NCBI GenBank assembly: GCA_949878575.1
Contig: CATLAX010000001.1
Location: 266,752 to 320,219, forward strand
Length of the DNA stretch: 53,468 nt
Direction of reading: 5' to 3'
From: an uncultured Alphaproteobacteria bacterium
GTDB lineage: Bacteria > Pseudomonadota > Alphaproteobacteria > Rs-D84
Within the stretch, counting starts at the first letter, position 1; each line of letters starts with the position of its first letter. A program made the translations under genes and the position numbers. The notes below the pieces were generated by a model that saw only the letters and a program-made list of their open reading frames with translations, did no database searches and was not told the origin of the DNA. Positions 18,039 to 27,045 of the stretch are shown piece by piece.

Positions 18039-19625
18039 TTATTGTGACGCATTCTGCTGGTTAAGTCCCGGTATCATGTTATTTAATGGATCATCCGGAT
18101 TGTTTTGGTGCATATTAGTCCATGCAGCCGCTTGTTCTTTGGGGTCTTTTGACATAATGTCTGGTTTCGGACTAGGCTGGTTTGCTGGAGTACCTAAGGA
18201 TTTGGCCTGTGGTGTATTAACAGATCCCTGCGCGGATCCATTACCTTTTTTGGGTTCTTGTTTGGCATTGGGGTTATTGTTTTCGCTCTTTTTGTTATCC
18301 GGTTTTTTGTCAGAACTCTGACCATAATCGGCATCGTATTCTTTTTCGGCTTTCTTTAACGCATTCTCGGCCTTTTTGCGGTCAATTGCACGGTCAATCG
18401 CGCCGGATGTCAACGCACCAACGCCGATGCCCAGGCCGGCGCCCAGTAATGCAGACGATGCTGATGTCTGCGAGCGGGTGTAACGATACGCGTTTTCCTT
18501 AAACGTTGTGACATCAATGCCGAACCAGTCCGGGGAACAGTCAAACGCGGATCCGGCGTACGCTTTTTTGGATGCCGTCGGCGTTGTTGAGTTTCCGGCA
18601 AAGAAGTTTACCGTGTAAACGCATACCAGACTGCGTTCGTCAAACATTGCCCCCAGACGCTGGCACTGGCTGCGCATTTTGTCACGCAGTTCATACAGGC
18701 GCTGTTCATCCTTTACTATCTGTTTTTCCGCATCCTGGCGCAGGGTGGCGAACACGTTCATTGTGCGCGATGCCAGCCCGCTGTCCTGTTGGGTGCAGTT
18801 TTTGGCCAGTGTCGCACATGCGGCGATTGCCGCATCGCCCGCTGTTTTGCCCAGGCATTTGGAATATGTCGGGCCGCACTGGGTCACTATGCAGTCGTTA
18901 TAAGAATTGCCACAGTCTATTATCTTTGTATATGCCGACAGGCGGGCGTTCATATCACGGTCGGCCTTTATTTCCGCCGCAAACATCTGATACTGGCGTC
19001 CCGTGCATTTTACGTCGCGCCGGCACGCATCCATTTTATCGCCCCAAATCGTGTCGCCGTCGCCCGCGCATTTTGAATAGTCGTCGCCGCATTTCTGCTT
19101 CATACATTCACGCAGGCCGGTGTCGCATGCGCTTTGGCCGGATGACATGGCGGCCGCCGTTGCAGATGCGGCCGCGTCGCCCGCGCTTTGTGCATCCAGC
19201 GCCGCGCGTTGCCGCCGCACCATATCCGCCAGGTTGTTTGCGTTTGCATCGTTATTGGACGAGGTCACAGTCGCACTTAGCGTTTTGTCAAACTGAGATG
19301 TCTTGTTTTCTATTATAACCGGATCTGGTTCCGGTTCCGTATCGGGCGCCGTATCTGCCGTTGGTTCCGGCGCTGGCTGTACCTGTTCTTCCACCGGGGC
19401 TGTGCCGGATGCGCTTTGTGCGCGGGTGTTTAATGTGGGCATGCGGCTTTCCGCATGGTTGGCCCGCACAGTCGGGCGTGATGTCGTGGTGCCGGAACCG
19501 CGTGCCACAACGTTTGCGCCATAAACATTCGGACACACCGCAACAAGTGCCAGTGTTACGGCCGTTTTTATGCCGGCACGGCGGATGAATTCATAAAAAT
19601 CACAAAACTGTTCCGGTTGTTTCAT
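18039..19625 (-). CDS. secreted Cys-rich protein with repeated CG-x2-Y-x-KC module
   Basis: 528 aa from the ATG at 19625; the GTG-initiated extension to 19676 overlaps the upstream gene and is unlikely. The export signal is internal (IKTAVTLALVAVCPNVYGA, about 20-38). Next come an Arg/Thr/Pro/Glu-rich linker and a Cys region with two copies of one motif: CMKQKCGDDYSKC and CIVTQCGPTYSKC. Later, SALLGAGLGIGVGALTSGAID is a glycine-zipper hydrophobic stretch that could insert in a membrane, followed by a charged, Lys/Asn/Gln-rich tail. Its CG-x2-Y motif resembles that of the larger Cys-rich family. It lies 11 bases after the 289-aa gene and 57 before the OmpA-like gene: one operon. Function unknown. 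Confidence 0.75.
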   Translation of the reverse strand: MKQPEQFCDFYEFIRRAGIKTAVTLALVAVCPNVYGANVVARGSGTTTSRPTVRANHAESRMPTLNTRAQSASGTAPVEEQVQPAPEPTADTAPDTEPEPDPVIIENKTSQFDKTLSATVTSSNNDANANNLADMVRRQRAALDAQSAGDAAASATAAAMSSGQSACDTGLRECMKQKCGDDYSKCAGDGDTIWGDKMDACRRDVKCTGRQYQMFAAEIKADRDMNARLSAYTKIIDCGNSYNDCIVTQCGPTYSKCLGKTAGDAAIAACATLAKNCTQQDSGLASRTMNVFATLRQDAEKQIVKDEQRLYELRDKMRSQCQRLGAMFDERSLVCVYTVNFFAGNSTTPTASKKAYAGSAFDCSPDWFGIDVTTFKENAYRYTRSQTSASSALLGAGLGIGVGALTSGAIDRAIDRKKAENALKKAEKEYDADYGQSSDKKPDNKKSENNNPNAKQEPKKGNGSAQGSVNTPQAKSLGTPANQPSPKPDIMSKDPKEQAAAWTNMHQNNPDDPLNNMIPGLNQQNASQ

Positions 19626-19636
19626 TTGTCTTGTCT

Positions 19637-20506
19637 TTATTTCAGTGCCGCGCACGCCAAATCGTGAAATTTGCACAGCTGTGTCGCCATGGAACGCTCA
19701 GCCTCAAAACCGGCGGCGCATTTGTTGGCCATGCTGCGTTCGCATACGGCGGTGATGCACGCGTCGCGGCCCGCATTGTCCGTACATTTTGCACGTGCGG
19801 ACGTCAGGCGCTGTTCACGCTGTTTTTGGTACGATGCAACAATAGATTCAATAATCGTATCTGCGTTCTTTATCGCGGTGTCGCGCGCCGCAATCAAATC
19901 CGTACGCACGGCGGATATGTAATCGTCGCAGCCGGTGGCCTCTACACTGCAGCCGGCAAAAAATTTGTCAAAATCCGCGTTATCCGTACATGCGCTGTAA
20001 TCGGCGGCGCAACGCTTGGCATCAATCATGCATGCCTGGATGTCTGTTTTACAGGATGCGCTTGTCTTCTTTTTTGCGGCCGCCGCACGCAGATTTGCCA
20101 TCTGGGCGGTGATGCCGGCGGCCTTGCACGATTGTTCAATCAGGCTGTCGTATGTTTCTGTCACGTCGTCTGGCGTGCATCCGGAAACCTTCTGCAGACA
20201 CTGCGTTGTTGCCCATGTATAGCGGGAACCGGGGTCCGAGGGTGCGCTTTTCAATTCCTTGGCATTTAATGTGTATTTTGCGGATGTGCCGACCGATACA
20301 CTGCGCATGGCGTCGCCCGCCGCAGGCGTGCCGGCGCCGGCCGTGCCGCAATATTGACACCGGGCCGCAGGATTTGACGATATGTTTATGGCGCATACGG
20401 AATCCAAACATCGCGTTAAATTCGCACGCGAACAAGTTGTCGCCGCGTTTAATGTAGCAGGGACGGTTGTTGCCAAGATTGCCAAAAATATAATTTTTCT
20501 ATTCAT
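19637..20506 (-). CDS. secreted Cys-rich protein, first gene of the operon
   Basis: 289 aa. Signal peptide (MNRKIIFLAILATTVPATLNA) followed by CSRANLTRCLDSVC, a Cys cluster (CQYC), CLQKVSGC and CKTDIQACMIDAKRCAADYSAC, the last resembling the C-x4-C-(x)n-C-x2-[DN]-[FY]-x2-C block of the large Cys-rich proteins. The C-terminal half is helical with paired Cys (CTDNAGRDACITAVC, CKFHDLAC). AGAGAGAA precedes the start. No enzyme motif. It is probably periplasmic and works with the two genes downstream on the same transcript. Confidence 0.75.
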   Translation of the reverse strand: MNRKIIFLAILATTVPATLNAATTCSRANLTRCLDSVCAINISSNPAARCQYCGTAGAGTPAAGDAMRSVSVGTSAKYTLNAKELKSAPSDPGSRYTWATTQCLQKVSGCTPDDVTETYDSLIEQSCKAAGITAQMANLRAAAAKKKTSASCKTDIQACMIDAKRCAADYSACTDNADFDKFFAGCSVEATGCDDYISAVRTDLIAARDTAIKNADTIIESIVASYQKQREQRLTSARAKCTDNAGRDACITAVCERSMANKCAAGFEAERSMATQLCKFHDLACAALK

Positions 20507-20574
20507 TTCTCTCTGTGCTTAAAAGTATATCAAAAAAATGGCACAAAGGTAAAGGGAAAAAAGTAACAACATAC

Positions 20575-20603
20575 TTGACAAACCGTGTTGTTTTGTCTAT
20601 GTT
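20575..20603 (+). promoter_or_regulatory. sigma-70 promoter for the 20638 gene
   Basis: TTGACA (20575-20580), a 17-base spacer and TATGTT (20598-20603): perfect -35, fair -10, ideal spacing. Transcription would begin near 20610. Confidence 0.75.
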
Positions 20604-20637
20604 AATTGTGTGATTGGCTAATTTGAAGGAGTTAAAA

Positions 20638-21279
20638 ATGGCGACAATCAATAAAAGAATGTTGGTTAATGCAGGTATTGGGGTGGCAATGCTGGGGCTG
20701 CTGGTGTGGAATATGCAACAGTGCAGCAGCATTAATGAAGAAAAGGCAACAAATGAAAAGCAAGATAAAAGATTTGCCAAGGTTGATACTGTTCTAAATG
20801 ACCATGCGTCACATATAAACAATATGATTGATGCCATAGGGCGTGTTGACAAAAAGGCCAACGCCAACTCAAAACGTATAGATGATTTGGACAGTCGTCT
20901 GTCAGAGGTTACGGATTCCGTGGATTCTTTGCGTGTGCGCGTTGACAGCATAAAGCCGTGTCCGTGTGCGGAAAAGAAGAACAATGCGCAGGTTCCCGCC
21001 GCACCGCGCCAGTCAAAGAAGTCGTCCCGTAAAAAGTATAACTCGGCAAGTGCGGCGGTCGCAGGTCGCGGCAACGGCGCATACTCGTCCGCAAATGTGA
21101 CGGCTGTTCAGCAAAACGGTAATAACAATACGGTCAATGTAAACACCGGTACCGTAAATAACTATTACTCGGCACCGGCTGCTGTGCCGGCGGCGCCGAA
21201 AAAGCAAGAGATAGAATGCATTAGTGCAAGTGCGACCATTGAAACGGTTCACACAGTTGTGATAACTAAAAGCAGATAA
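20638..21279 (+). CDS. membrane-anchored coiled-coil protein, function unknown
   Basis: 213 aa from the ATG at 20638 (AAGGAGTT upstream). One N-terminal membrane anchor (MLVNAGIGVAMLGLLVWNMQQC, about 7-28) is followed by a heptad-rich coiled coil to about residue 105 (INEEKATNEKQD to DSVDSLRVRVDSI). Then come a CPC motif, a basic Lys/Ser/Arg patch and an Asn/Thr-rich stretch (NGNNNTVNVNTGTVNNYY) that could be a small beta repeat. The C-terminus carries one more Cys. The topology suggests an inner-membrane protein projecting into the periplasm. Monocistronic, with a consensus promoter and strong terminator. No family recognised. Confidence 0.7.
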   Translation: MATINKRMLVNAGIGVAMLGLLVWNMQQCSSINEEKATNEKQDKRFAKVDTVLNDHASHINNMIDAIGRVDKKANANSKRIDDLDSRLSEVTDSVDSLRVRVDSIKPCPCAEKKNNAQVPAAPRQSKKSSRKKYNSASAAVAGRGNGAYSSANVTAVQQNGNNNTVNVNTGTVNNYYSAPAAVPAAPKKQEIECISASATIETVHTVVITKSR

Positions 21280-21299
21280 TTGTTGAAAAGTCTGTTTTG

Positions 21300-21327
21300 C
21301 GGCCCGCCGAATGGCGGGCCGTTTGTT
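21300..21327 (+). terminator. Rho-independent terminator
   Basis: CGGCCCGCC (21300-21308) and GGCGGGCCG (21313-21321), loop GAAT, followed by T-rich sequence. Ends the 20638 gene. Confidence 0.9.
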
Positions 21328-21350
21328 ATTTTATGACAAATGTTTTTTGC

Positions 21351-21380
21351 TGGACACATAATTGAATGGTGTGCTAATAT
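21351..21380 (+). promoter_or_regulatory. promoter for the 1236-aa surface protein
   Basis: TGGACA (21351-21356), an 18-base spacer and TAATAT (21375-21380) with a TGC extension ahead of the -10. It gives a leader of about 17 bases. Confidence 0.55.
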
Positions 21381-21403
21381 TGTTCGCATAGAGAGAAGTA
21401 GTA

Positions 21404-24400
21404 ATGAAATATATCAGAGTTTTAATCCTTTCACTGTTCTTTCTGCCGGTATGCGGCATGGCGGCGACAAACGAATTCATGGTTGCGGCACAGTTGCTGG
21501 CCGCGGCGAGAAATGCGGATATTGCCCAGGTTGAAGCGCTGGTCAATAACGGGGCGGATGTAAACTTTGTTGATTCAACGGGATTGTCCATTGTGTGCAC
21601 GGCCCTGATGAACAATGACGTGCGGGCGGCACAAATATTGCAGATGTACGGGGCGGACGCGTCAAAATGCGACCAGCAGATAAAAAAATATAACAACAGA
21701 AATAAAAAAGAGCGAAGCGGGGGCCTGTTTAGCGGGCTGTCGTCCGCCCACACATTAACATTGGCGGCGGCGGGTGCCGCCGTTGTCGTTGGGGGATTGT
21801 TGTTGTTGACGGATGTTTTTGATTCCGGCGGCGGACACAGCGGTTCCGGTGGCGGCGACCGGCCGAATAACAATAATGGCGGCGGTAATACGCCCGGCGG
21901 CACGGCAAAGGCCGCGTTTGCGGTTGGATACGGCCCGGCGATGCCGAACGCGGCGTCTGAAAGTGCAAATTATGCCAAAAACCTTGATTATTACAGCCCG
22001 AGTGTTGACGGGGTCTTGAAAAATAATTTTGCCCTGATGAATAAATTTGCAGGCGGCCAGAACTACATGCTGATGATGCACGGGTATTCGCCGCTGGCGC
22101 GCGGATATTTGGGGATGCGGACGCTGCGCGGGAACGGCAACGTGCCGGTTTCCGCAGAAGAGCTGGGCAAAATAAAGATAAAAGATTTGATTGTCGGCGG
22201 GGGGCGCCCCGTGGGTGTTGCGGTTATTACGACGAACGGAATTAATGCCGCCATGAAGCCCAAAGGCGATGACAGTGCCCAGAAAAATTCCCTGGATGAC
22301 AGGCTGCTGGCATGGACGACAATCAGCGGTGATGTTGTTAACGTAAATCCGGAAATCAGCAATTTGTCAAGCAAGTATTACAACAATTCCGTTGTGCTGG
22401 GGCAGACCGATGACACCAGAATTACCGAGTCTTATACAATGGAAGATAAAACACTGGTTGCAGATTTTGATTTGTCCGGTTCCGGCACGGCGGTTCAAAA
22501 TGGTGCGGCGGGCGACATGGACAATATGATTGCCAAAATAATCGGCGGCAGCGACACCGGATACCCCGCGGACAGTCCGGATTACTTTGGATTTATGCCG
22601 AACGGCCAGATGGGAATTTTCCGTACGGGCGGTGCGCGCGGCTTTATTAATCTGGGGGCGGACGATACGCCCAATACCGGGACGTTTGTGCGTGCCGGCG
22701 ATACGTTTGCGGATAACGACACGATAACACTGTTTGGTCATACGCTGAAATTGACGTTTTCCGGCAACGCCTTTGTTGCAACGGATACCACGGATGATGC
22801 AGTAAAATACAACGGGTATATCGGGGCGGACGGGGCGCTGTATATTGCGGATACCGCCGGCGGGGCAATCAATCAGGTGTATGCCGCAAACTCTCAGAAC
22901 GGCACACTGACCCAGACAAAGAAGGCCGGGGATATAGATTATTACAATTATCGCGCATTACTGACGGCGGCGGCGTTGTCGCGCACGGATGTTGCCGGCG
23001 GCCGGTCGCGGATGGATATTTTGGCAAACAGCGCGGTTATCGCACCGTTGCGGGTGCGCACGGCCAAAACGGTTGAGGCGGTTTTAAACAATTCCACGCA
23101 GGAAAATTTTACGTCGCTTGTCAACGAATACTATGATGTCAACAAGACGGACGGCGCCGGCGGGGCAAATTCGCTGCCCGGGGCGGATGCCGTAAATTTC
23201 TTTGGCAATCTGGGCTCGCTGTGGCAGCCGCTGGTTATATTTTCCGCCGGGTCGTCACAGACTGACAGCGGATGGTCCGATGTCGTGCAAGAGGCGACTT
23301 TTGAAAACGCCGCCCCGCTGGTGTTTAATAATTTGGAACATTTGTTTATGTCGGTTGTTGCCGTCGGCATGACAGGACAAACCGGAACCAGCGATACGAA
23401 AAGTGTCAGCGGATACAGTCCGACCGGTAAAATCGCCATATCACAGTGGCGCGACAACAACGGTACGCCGGATAATCCGGACGACGACAAATATTTCAAG
23501 GGCCGTGTCTGCGGTATTGCGGGCAAGGGGACAAAGGGTATTGACCCGTGGTGTTTTGCCGCCGCAGGTGTTACGGATGAACTGGCCGTGGCATCAGCCG
23601 CGGGTGCGGCGGGCGCGGTTAAATCTGCGTTTGACTATATGAACAACAAGCAGGTGTTTGCCTTGCTGGCTTTAACGGCTGACGGGCCGTATCTTGGGAC
23701 TTTGACGGATGGAACGGTGTTGACCAGGGATGCGTTGATAGCTCATCTGCAGGCGATGTATCAGTTGCCGGACAATTATCAATATAAATGGGAGCATGGC
23801 GACGCCGAATATCTGGACGTGTTTAAGGAGGTGTTCGGCTATGGTCTGATTAATCTGGAACGCGCCACCAAGCCGGGAACAAGCGTTTATTATTATGACG
23901 GATCAAACAATAAAATAGTGTCTGCGTCTGGCAATGCGTACTGGCGCGCGGCCACAAATACGCGTTTCCGCACATCCGGCGCGTTTAATCCGCGCGCGGC
24001 GAAAATCAGTGCGCCGTTCTTTGATGTGCTGGAAAGTGTTGACGGCGGAATGCGTTTGCCGCGTATTTGGGAAAATGAATTTGAAATCGGCGCCGGTGCG
24101 CGCCGCGGGCTGTATCTGGGCGATGTTTTTGACGATTTAAAGACGACCGCGTTCGCGCCTGCGGAAACGCAGATCGGTAGCATCAGGTTTGCAATGTCTG
24201 CATCCTCGCGTGCATATGCGGACAACATGGGCGGCGTGGATATGATCAGGCTGGGGTTGGAGCGTGGCAACTGGGATATGACCGCGCAGTACCAGCATAA
24301 ATTTACGGACGGTGCGCGCGTATTTTCCGGTATGGCAAATCCGATAATGGCAATGGCCAGTGACGCCGTTTCCGCAGATACGCGTTACAATATGGGCGAC

Positions 24401-25114
24401 TGGTCCGTGGGGGCGCGCCTGTTTTCCGGCGCCATAACTGACAGTGAGCTGCTGGAAAACGATCCGACGATTACGTCGCAGTACTCCCCGGCAAGATTGG
24501 GGTTAATGCAGGGGGGCAGTGCGGTTGCCGGGTGGTCGCGCGGGGCCATAATGCTGGATGCATCAATCGGTGTGGCGCGCGAAACGGAAACCGTTCTGGG
24601 GGCGCAGACGGGCGGTCTGTTGAATCTGGGCGGGGCGGACACAACGTATGTGGATGTGTTCGGCCGGTATGATTTCGGTCATGATGTCTCCGTATCAGGA
24701 CGTGCGACATTTGCGCGAACAACTGCAAACCCGTCCGGTGAATATATTATCGGCTTGACAGATATGGAATCCGATGCGTTTGCGCTGGGGATGAATATAG
24801 GCAATTTTGAATTTGTTGCGTCACGTCCGCTGGCCGTGCGGCGCGGCGACATGCAGTATGCGCATGCAGAATACGATTTGGTTGAAACGGACGACGGTAA
24901 TTTTGACATATCCGTGGCAAATTCCGGGATTAAAACACTGGGCCTGCGGCCGGAACATCGCGAATTGAGACTGTCCGGCGCATATCGGCATCATTTTGGC
25001 GAATTTACAGACGGGGCGGTCGGGTTTATATACCGTGTTAATCCCAACAATACGGATGAATTCGGCAATGAAACTGTTTTGATGATGAAATTGTCGCATC
25101 GTGTCGGAATATAA
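21404..25114 (+). CDS. ankyrin / subtilase-like / autotransporter-type surface protein
   Basis: 1236 aa. Signal peptide (MKYIRVLILSLFFLPVCGMAA), ankyrin-type repeats at about 25-85 (VEALVNNGADVNFVDSTGLS, AAQILQMYGADAS), a hydrophobic segment at about 112-135 and a Gly/Asn-rich linker. The long passenger ends in FKEVFGYGLINLERATKPG, which resembles the end of S8 subtilase passengers in serine-protease autotransporters. Where the GTSMA serine motif would be expected I see ELAVASAAGAAGAVKSAF, and no clear Asp or His motif, so the protease is probably degenerate. The last 300 residues have alternating beta-strand character and end MKLSHRVGI, consistent with an outer-membrane barrel but without a terminal Phe. 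Domain calls after the ankyrins are inference. Confidence 0.6.
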   Translation: MKYIRVLILSLFFLPVCGMAATNEFMVAAQLLAAARNADIAQVEALVNNGADVNFVDSTGLSIVCTALMNNDVRAAQILQMYGADASKCDQQIKKYNNRNKKERSGGLFSGLSSAHTLTLAAAGAAVVVGGLLLLTDVFDSGGGHSGSGGGDRPNNNNGGGNTPGGTAKAAFAVGYGPAMPNAASESANYAKNLDYYSPSVDGVLKNNFALMNKFAGGQNYMLMMHGYSPLARGYLGMRTLRGNGNVPVSAEELGKIKIKDLIVGGGRPVGVAVITTNGINAAMKPKGDDSAQKNSLDDRLLAWTTISGDVVNVNPEISNLSSKYYNNSVVLGQTDDTRITESYTMEDKTLVADFDLSGSGTAVQNGAAGDMDNMIAKIIGGSDTGYPADSPDYFGFMPNGQMGIFRTGGARGFINLGADDTPNTGTFVRAGDTFADNDTITLFGHTLKLTFSGNAFVATDTTDDAVKYNGYIGADGALYIADTAGGAINQVYAANSQNGTLTQTKKAGDIDYYNYRALLTAAALSRTDVAGGRSRMDILANSAVIAPLRVRTAKTVEAVLNNSTQENFTSLVNEYYDVNKTDGAGGANSLPGADAVNFFGNLGSLWQPLVIFSAGSSQTDSGWSDVVQEATFENAAPLVFNNLEHLFMSVVAVGMTGQTGTSDTKSVSGYSPTGKIAISQWRDNNGTPDNPDDDKYFKGRVCGIAGKGTKGIDPWCFAAAGVTDELAVASAAGAAGAVKSAFDYMNNKQVFALLALTADGPYLGTLTDGTVLTRDALIAHLQAMYQLPDNYQYKWEHGDAEYLDVFKEVFGYGLINLERATKPGTSVYYYDGSNNKIVSASGNAYWRAATNTRFRTSGAFNPRAAKISAPFFDVLESVDGGMRLPRIWENEFEIGAGARRGLYLGDVFDDLKTTAFAPAETQIGSIRFAMSASSRAYADNMGGVDMIRLGLERGNWDMTAQYQHKFTDGARVFSGMANPIMAMASDAVSADTRYNMGDWSVGARLFSGAITDSELLENDPTITSQYSPARLGLMQGGSAVAGWSRGAIMLDASIGVARETETVLGAQTGGLLNLGGADTTYVDVFGRYDFGHDVSVSGRATFARTTANPSGEYIIGLTDMESDAFALGMNIGNFEFVASRPLAVRRGDMQYAHAEYDLVETDDGNFDISVANSGIKTLGLRPEHRELRLSGAYRHHFGEFTDGAVGFIYRVNPNNTDEFGNETVLMMKLSHRVGI

Positions 25115-25182
25115 AAAAACTTGCGCAAAATAATTTTTAGTGTAAGGTTGATTGTACAAGATATAAAAAAGGCAATCATATT

Positions 25183-25623
25183 ATGAATATTTATAAGGTA
25201 GCAAATATGCTGGAAACAGTTCGCGGATGGTTTGCGCGTTCTCCCATCGGGGCACAGGTCGGGGCCGACGCCCAGAACGACATGCATTTGTTGTACGCGT
25301 TGTCTGAAGAAACAGGTTTTATTCGTGCCAGAAACGGTAAAGATTATTGGTATTATTTTTTGTACGATGCCAAAAACATGGATGTTGCAAGATATTTGCT
25401 AAAACGCAACGGTGTAAACACCCGGGTTCATTGGTCGCGTTATTTGGCGTACAACGGATCGCCGCGCCCGGCGCTGCGTGTGCGCACATCGTATATTCTG
25501 GCGAATCCGGCGGTGGAAGATTTTGTGCGTTCTGTCGGTGGTGTGGCCGAACGTTATAATCGTGACCAGGTAAATGAAAAAATACTTGCCGTGCGCGCCC
25601 AAATGTCACAAAAACAGAAATAA
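25183..25623 (+). CDS. small hypothetical protein
   Basis: 146 aa if started at 25183. An internal ATG at 25207 (MLETVRGW, 138 aa) has the better ribosome site, AAGG eight bases upstream. No signal peptide or membrane segment. The chain is mixed alpha/beta with aromatic-rich DYWYYFLYDAKN and a C-terminal Arg/Gln-rich helix, so it is probably cytoplasmic. No family recognised. It follows the large surface protein by 68 bases and ends in a terminator shared with grpE. Confidence 0.65.
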   Translation: MNIYKVANMLETVRGWFARSPIGAQVGADAQNDMHLLYALSEETGFIRARNGKDYWYYFLYDAKNMDVARYLLKRNGVNTRVHWSRYLAYNGSPRPALRVRTSYILANPAVEDFVRSVGGVAERYNRDQVNEKILAVRAQMSQKQK

Positions 25624-25646
25624 AAAACCGGCATTGCCGGTTTTTT
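25622..25646. terminator. bidirectional terminator between the 25183 gene and grpE
   Basis: AAAAAACCGGC (25622-25632) and GCCGGTTTTTT (25636-25646), loop ATT. The A and T runs serve both strands. It overlaps the last bases of both genes' stop codons. Confidence 0.92.
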
Positions 25647-26220
25647 ATTTCGCAACAACAACCATTGCCGTTCGCAGAACTGTGTCGCCGAACATATAGC
25701 CGGCCTGCATTTCTTCAAGAATTGTGTTTGCCTGTGTCTTGTCGTCCGGGGCGGCTATTGCCTGAATTGCATTGTGAAACTGCGGGTTTAATTGCTGACC
25801 CACGGATTCTATTTTTACAATTCCTATCTGTGCGAATGCGGCCTCTATTGCGCGTGCCATTGACTGAATTCCGGCGTCGTCCGGTGTATGCGTCAGCGCC
25901 GCCTGGGCGGCGTCCATTACCGGCAGGAATTGTTTCGCAACACTCATTGCGCGGTTGCGTGCGGCTGATTCAATGTCCAGTGCCGCACGCCGCCGTGTGT
26001 TTTCCATTTCCGCCGCCATGCGCAGGTATTTGTCGTTAAGCTCTTTTATTTCTGCAATCAGCGTGTCAACCTGAGTGCCGCAGTCCGCCGTTTGAACCGT
26101 TTCCTGGCCGGTAACAGTCGGATGCGGCGCCGGTTCTGATTCCGGTGCGGATGCGACGTCGTTAACGGATACTGTATCTATTTCTATATCTTTGTTTTCT
26201 GTGTCTGCCATTTCTGCCAT
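25645..26220 (-). CDS. grpE: GrpE, nucleotide exchange factor of DnaK
   Basis: Cytoplasmic co-chaperone dimer that releases ADP from DnaK. 191 aa, normal length. The acidic, variable N-terminus is followed by the long coiled coil (IAEIKELNDKYLRMAAEMEN, then TRRRAALDIESA). The beta-wing contains the family pattern IVKIESVGQQLNPQFHNAI and ends GYMFGDTVLRTAMVVVAK. Either M1 (26220) or M4 (26211) could be the start. It follows tpiA by 51 bases, an unusual partner; dnaK is not in the window. No heat-shock promoter is apparent. Confidence 0.95.
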   Translation of the reverse strand: MAEMADTENKDIEIDTVSVNDVASAPESEPAPHPTVTGQETVQTADCGTQVDTLIAEIKELNDKYLRMAAEMENTRRRAALDIESAARNRAMSVAKQFLPVMDAAQAALTHTPDDAGIQSMARAIEAAFAQIGIVKIESVGQQLNPQFHNAIQAIAAPDDKTQANTILEEMQAGYMFGDTVLRTAMVVVAK

Positions 26221-26271
26221 TCCCGATAAATTGTGGGGGCGGCGGATAACACCCCCGGTTGTACTATATAT

Positions 26272-26976
26272 TTATTTTACACTTGTTATTATAGGTATGA
26301 AATCGTCCGGTTTCAAGGATGCGCCGCCGACCAGAACACCGTCAACATTTGGAATTGACATGATGGCCGCCGCGTTCCCGGCCTTTACAGATGCACCGTA
26401 TAATATCGGTGTGCCGCCGCGTCCCATTGATTTCAATGTACGGGCGATCAGGGCGTGCGCCTGGGCGATTTCTGATGATGTCGGTGTTAAACCCGCGCCT
26501 ATTGCCCATCGCGGTTCGTATGCAATGATTATTTTTCCGTTTTCGTCTGACGGAACGGATTCGCGAACCCCTGATTCTATGACGGCCATGGCCTTGCCGG
26601 CCTGTTTTTCATCCATGGTTTCACCAACGCAAATAATCGGAACAAGGCCGGCATTGATGGCCGCCTGGGCCTTTGAGCGGACGACGGCGTTTGTTTCATT
26701 GTGGTATGCGCGGCGTTCGCTGTGCCCGACAATTACATATTTTGCACCGGCATCTGCCAACATTTGGGCCGAAATATCGCCGGTATATGCGCCGGCAACA
26801 TGCGGACTGACATCCTGGGCGCCTGTTTGCACACCGTTGGCGCCAGTTCTTAACATTGTATAAGGGACGCACAATATTACAGTGTTTGGCGTGTTGACAT
26901 CGCGCAGAGAGTTTATCATGGTTTCCAGTGCCGCACGTGAACCGTTCATTTTCCAGTTGCCGGCAATAATTTTCAT
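26272..26976 (-). CDS. tpiA: triosephosphate isomerase
   Basis: Glycolytic enzyme that interconverts dihydroxyacetone phosphate and glyceraldehyde 3-phosphate. 234 aa from the ATG at 26976 (GGGGGA upstream), slightly shorter than the usual 250. Catalytic residues are visible: K9 in GNWKMN, H85 in VGHSERR and E154 in AYEPRWAIG. The phosphate-binding loops YGASVKAGN and GVLVGGASL are present. First gene of a tpiA-grpE unit, divergent from ppiD. Confidence 0.97.
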   Translation of the reverse strand: MKIIAGNWKMNGSRAALETMINSLRDVNTPNTVILCVPYTMLRTGANGVQTGAQDVSPHVAGAYTGDISAQMLADAGAKYVIVGHSERRAYHNETNAVVRSKAQAAINAGLVPIICVGETMDEKQAGKAMAVIESGVRESVPSDENGKIIIAYEPRWAIGAGLTPTSSEIAQAHALIARTLKSMGRGGTPILYGASVKAGNAAAIMSIPNVDGVLVGGASLKPDDFIPIITSVK

Positions 26977-26997
26977 AAACAATCCCCCTTTTTTTCG

Positions 26998-27034
26998 TTG
27001 ATTTTTCTTATATCGTTTTGCTATGGTAGCGCAA
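26998..27034. promoter_or_regulatory. overlapping divergent promoters of tpiA and ppiD
   Basis: Plus strand: TTGATT (26998-27003), 18 bases, TATGGT (27022-27027) with TGC ahead of it. Minus strand: TTGCGC (27034-27029), 16 bases, TATAAG (27012-27007). The two occupy the same 37 bases, so polymerase binding at one should exclude the other. Confidence 0.5.
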
Positions 27035-27045
27035 AAGGGGATTAA

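Noticed and set aside
19626..19676. GTG-initiated N-terminal extension of the 528-aa protein
   Set aside because: It overlaps the upstream gene and places charged residues before the export signal; the ATG at 19625 follows the upstream stop by 11 bases.
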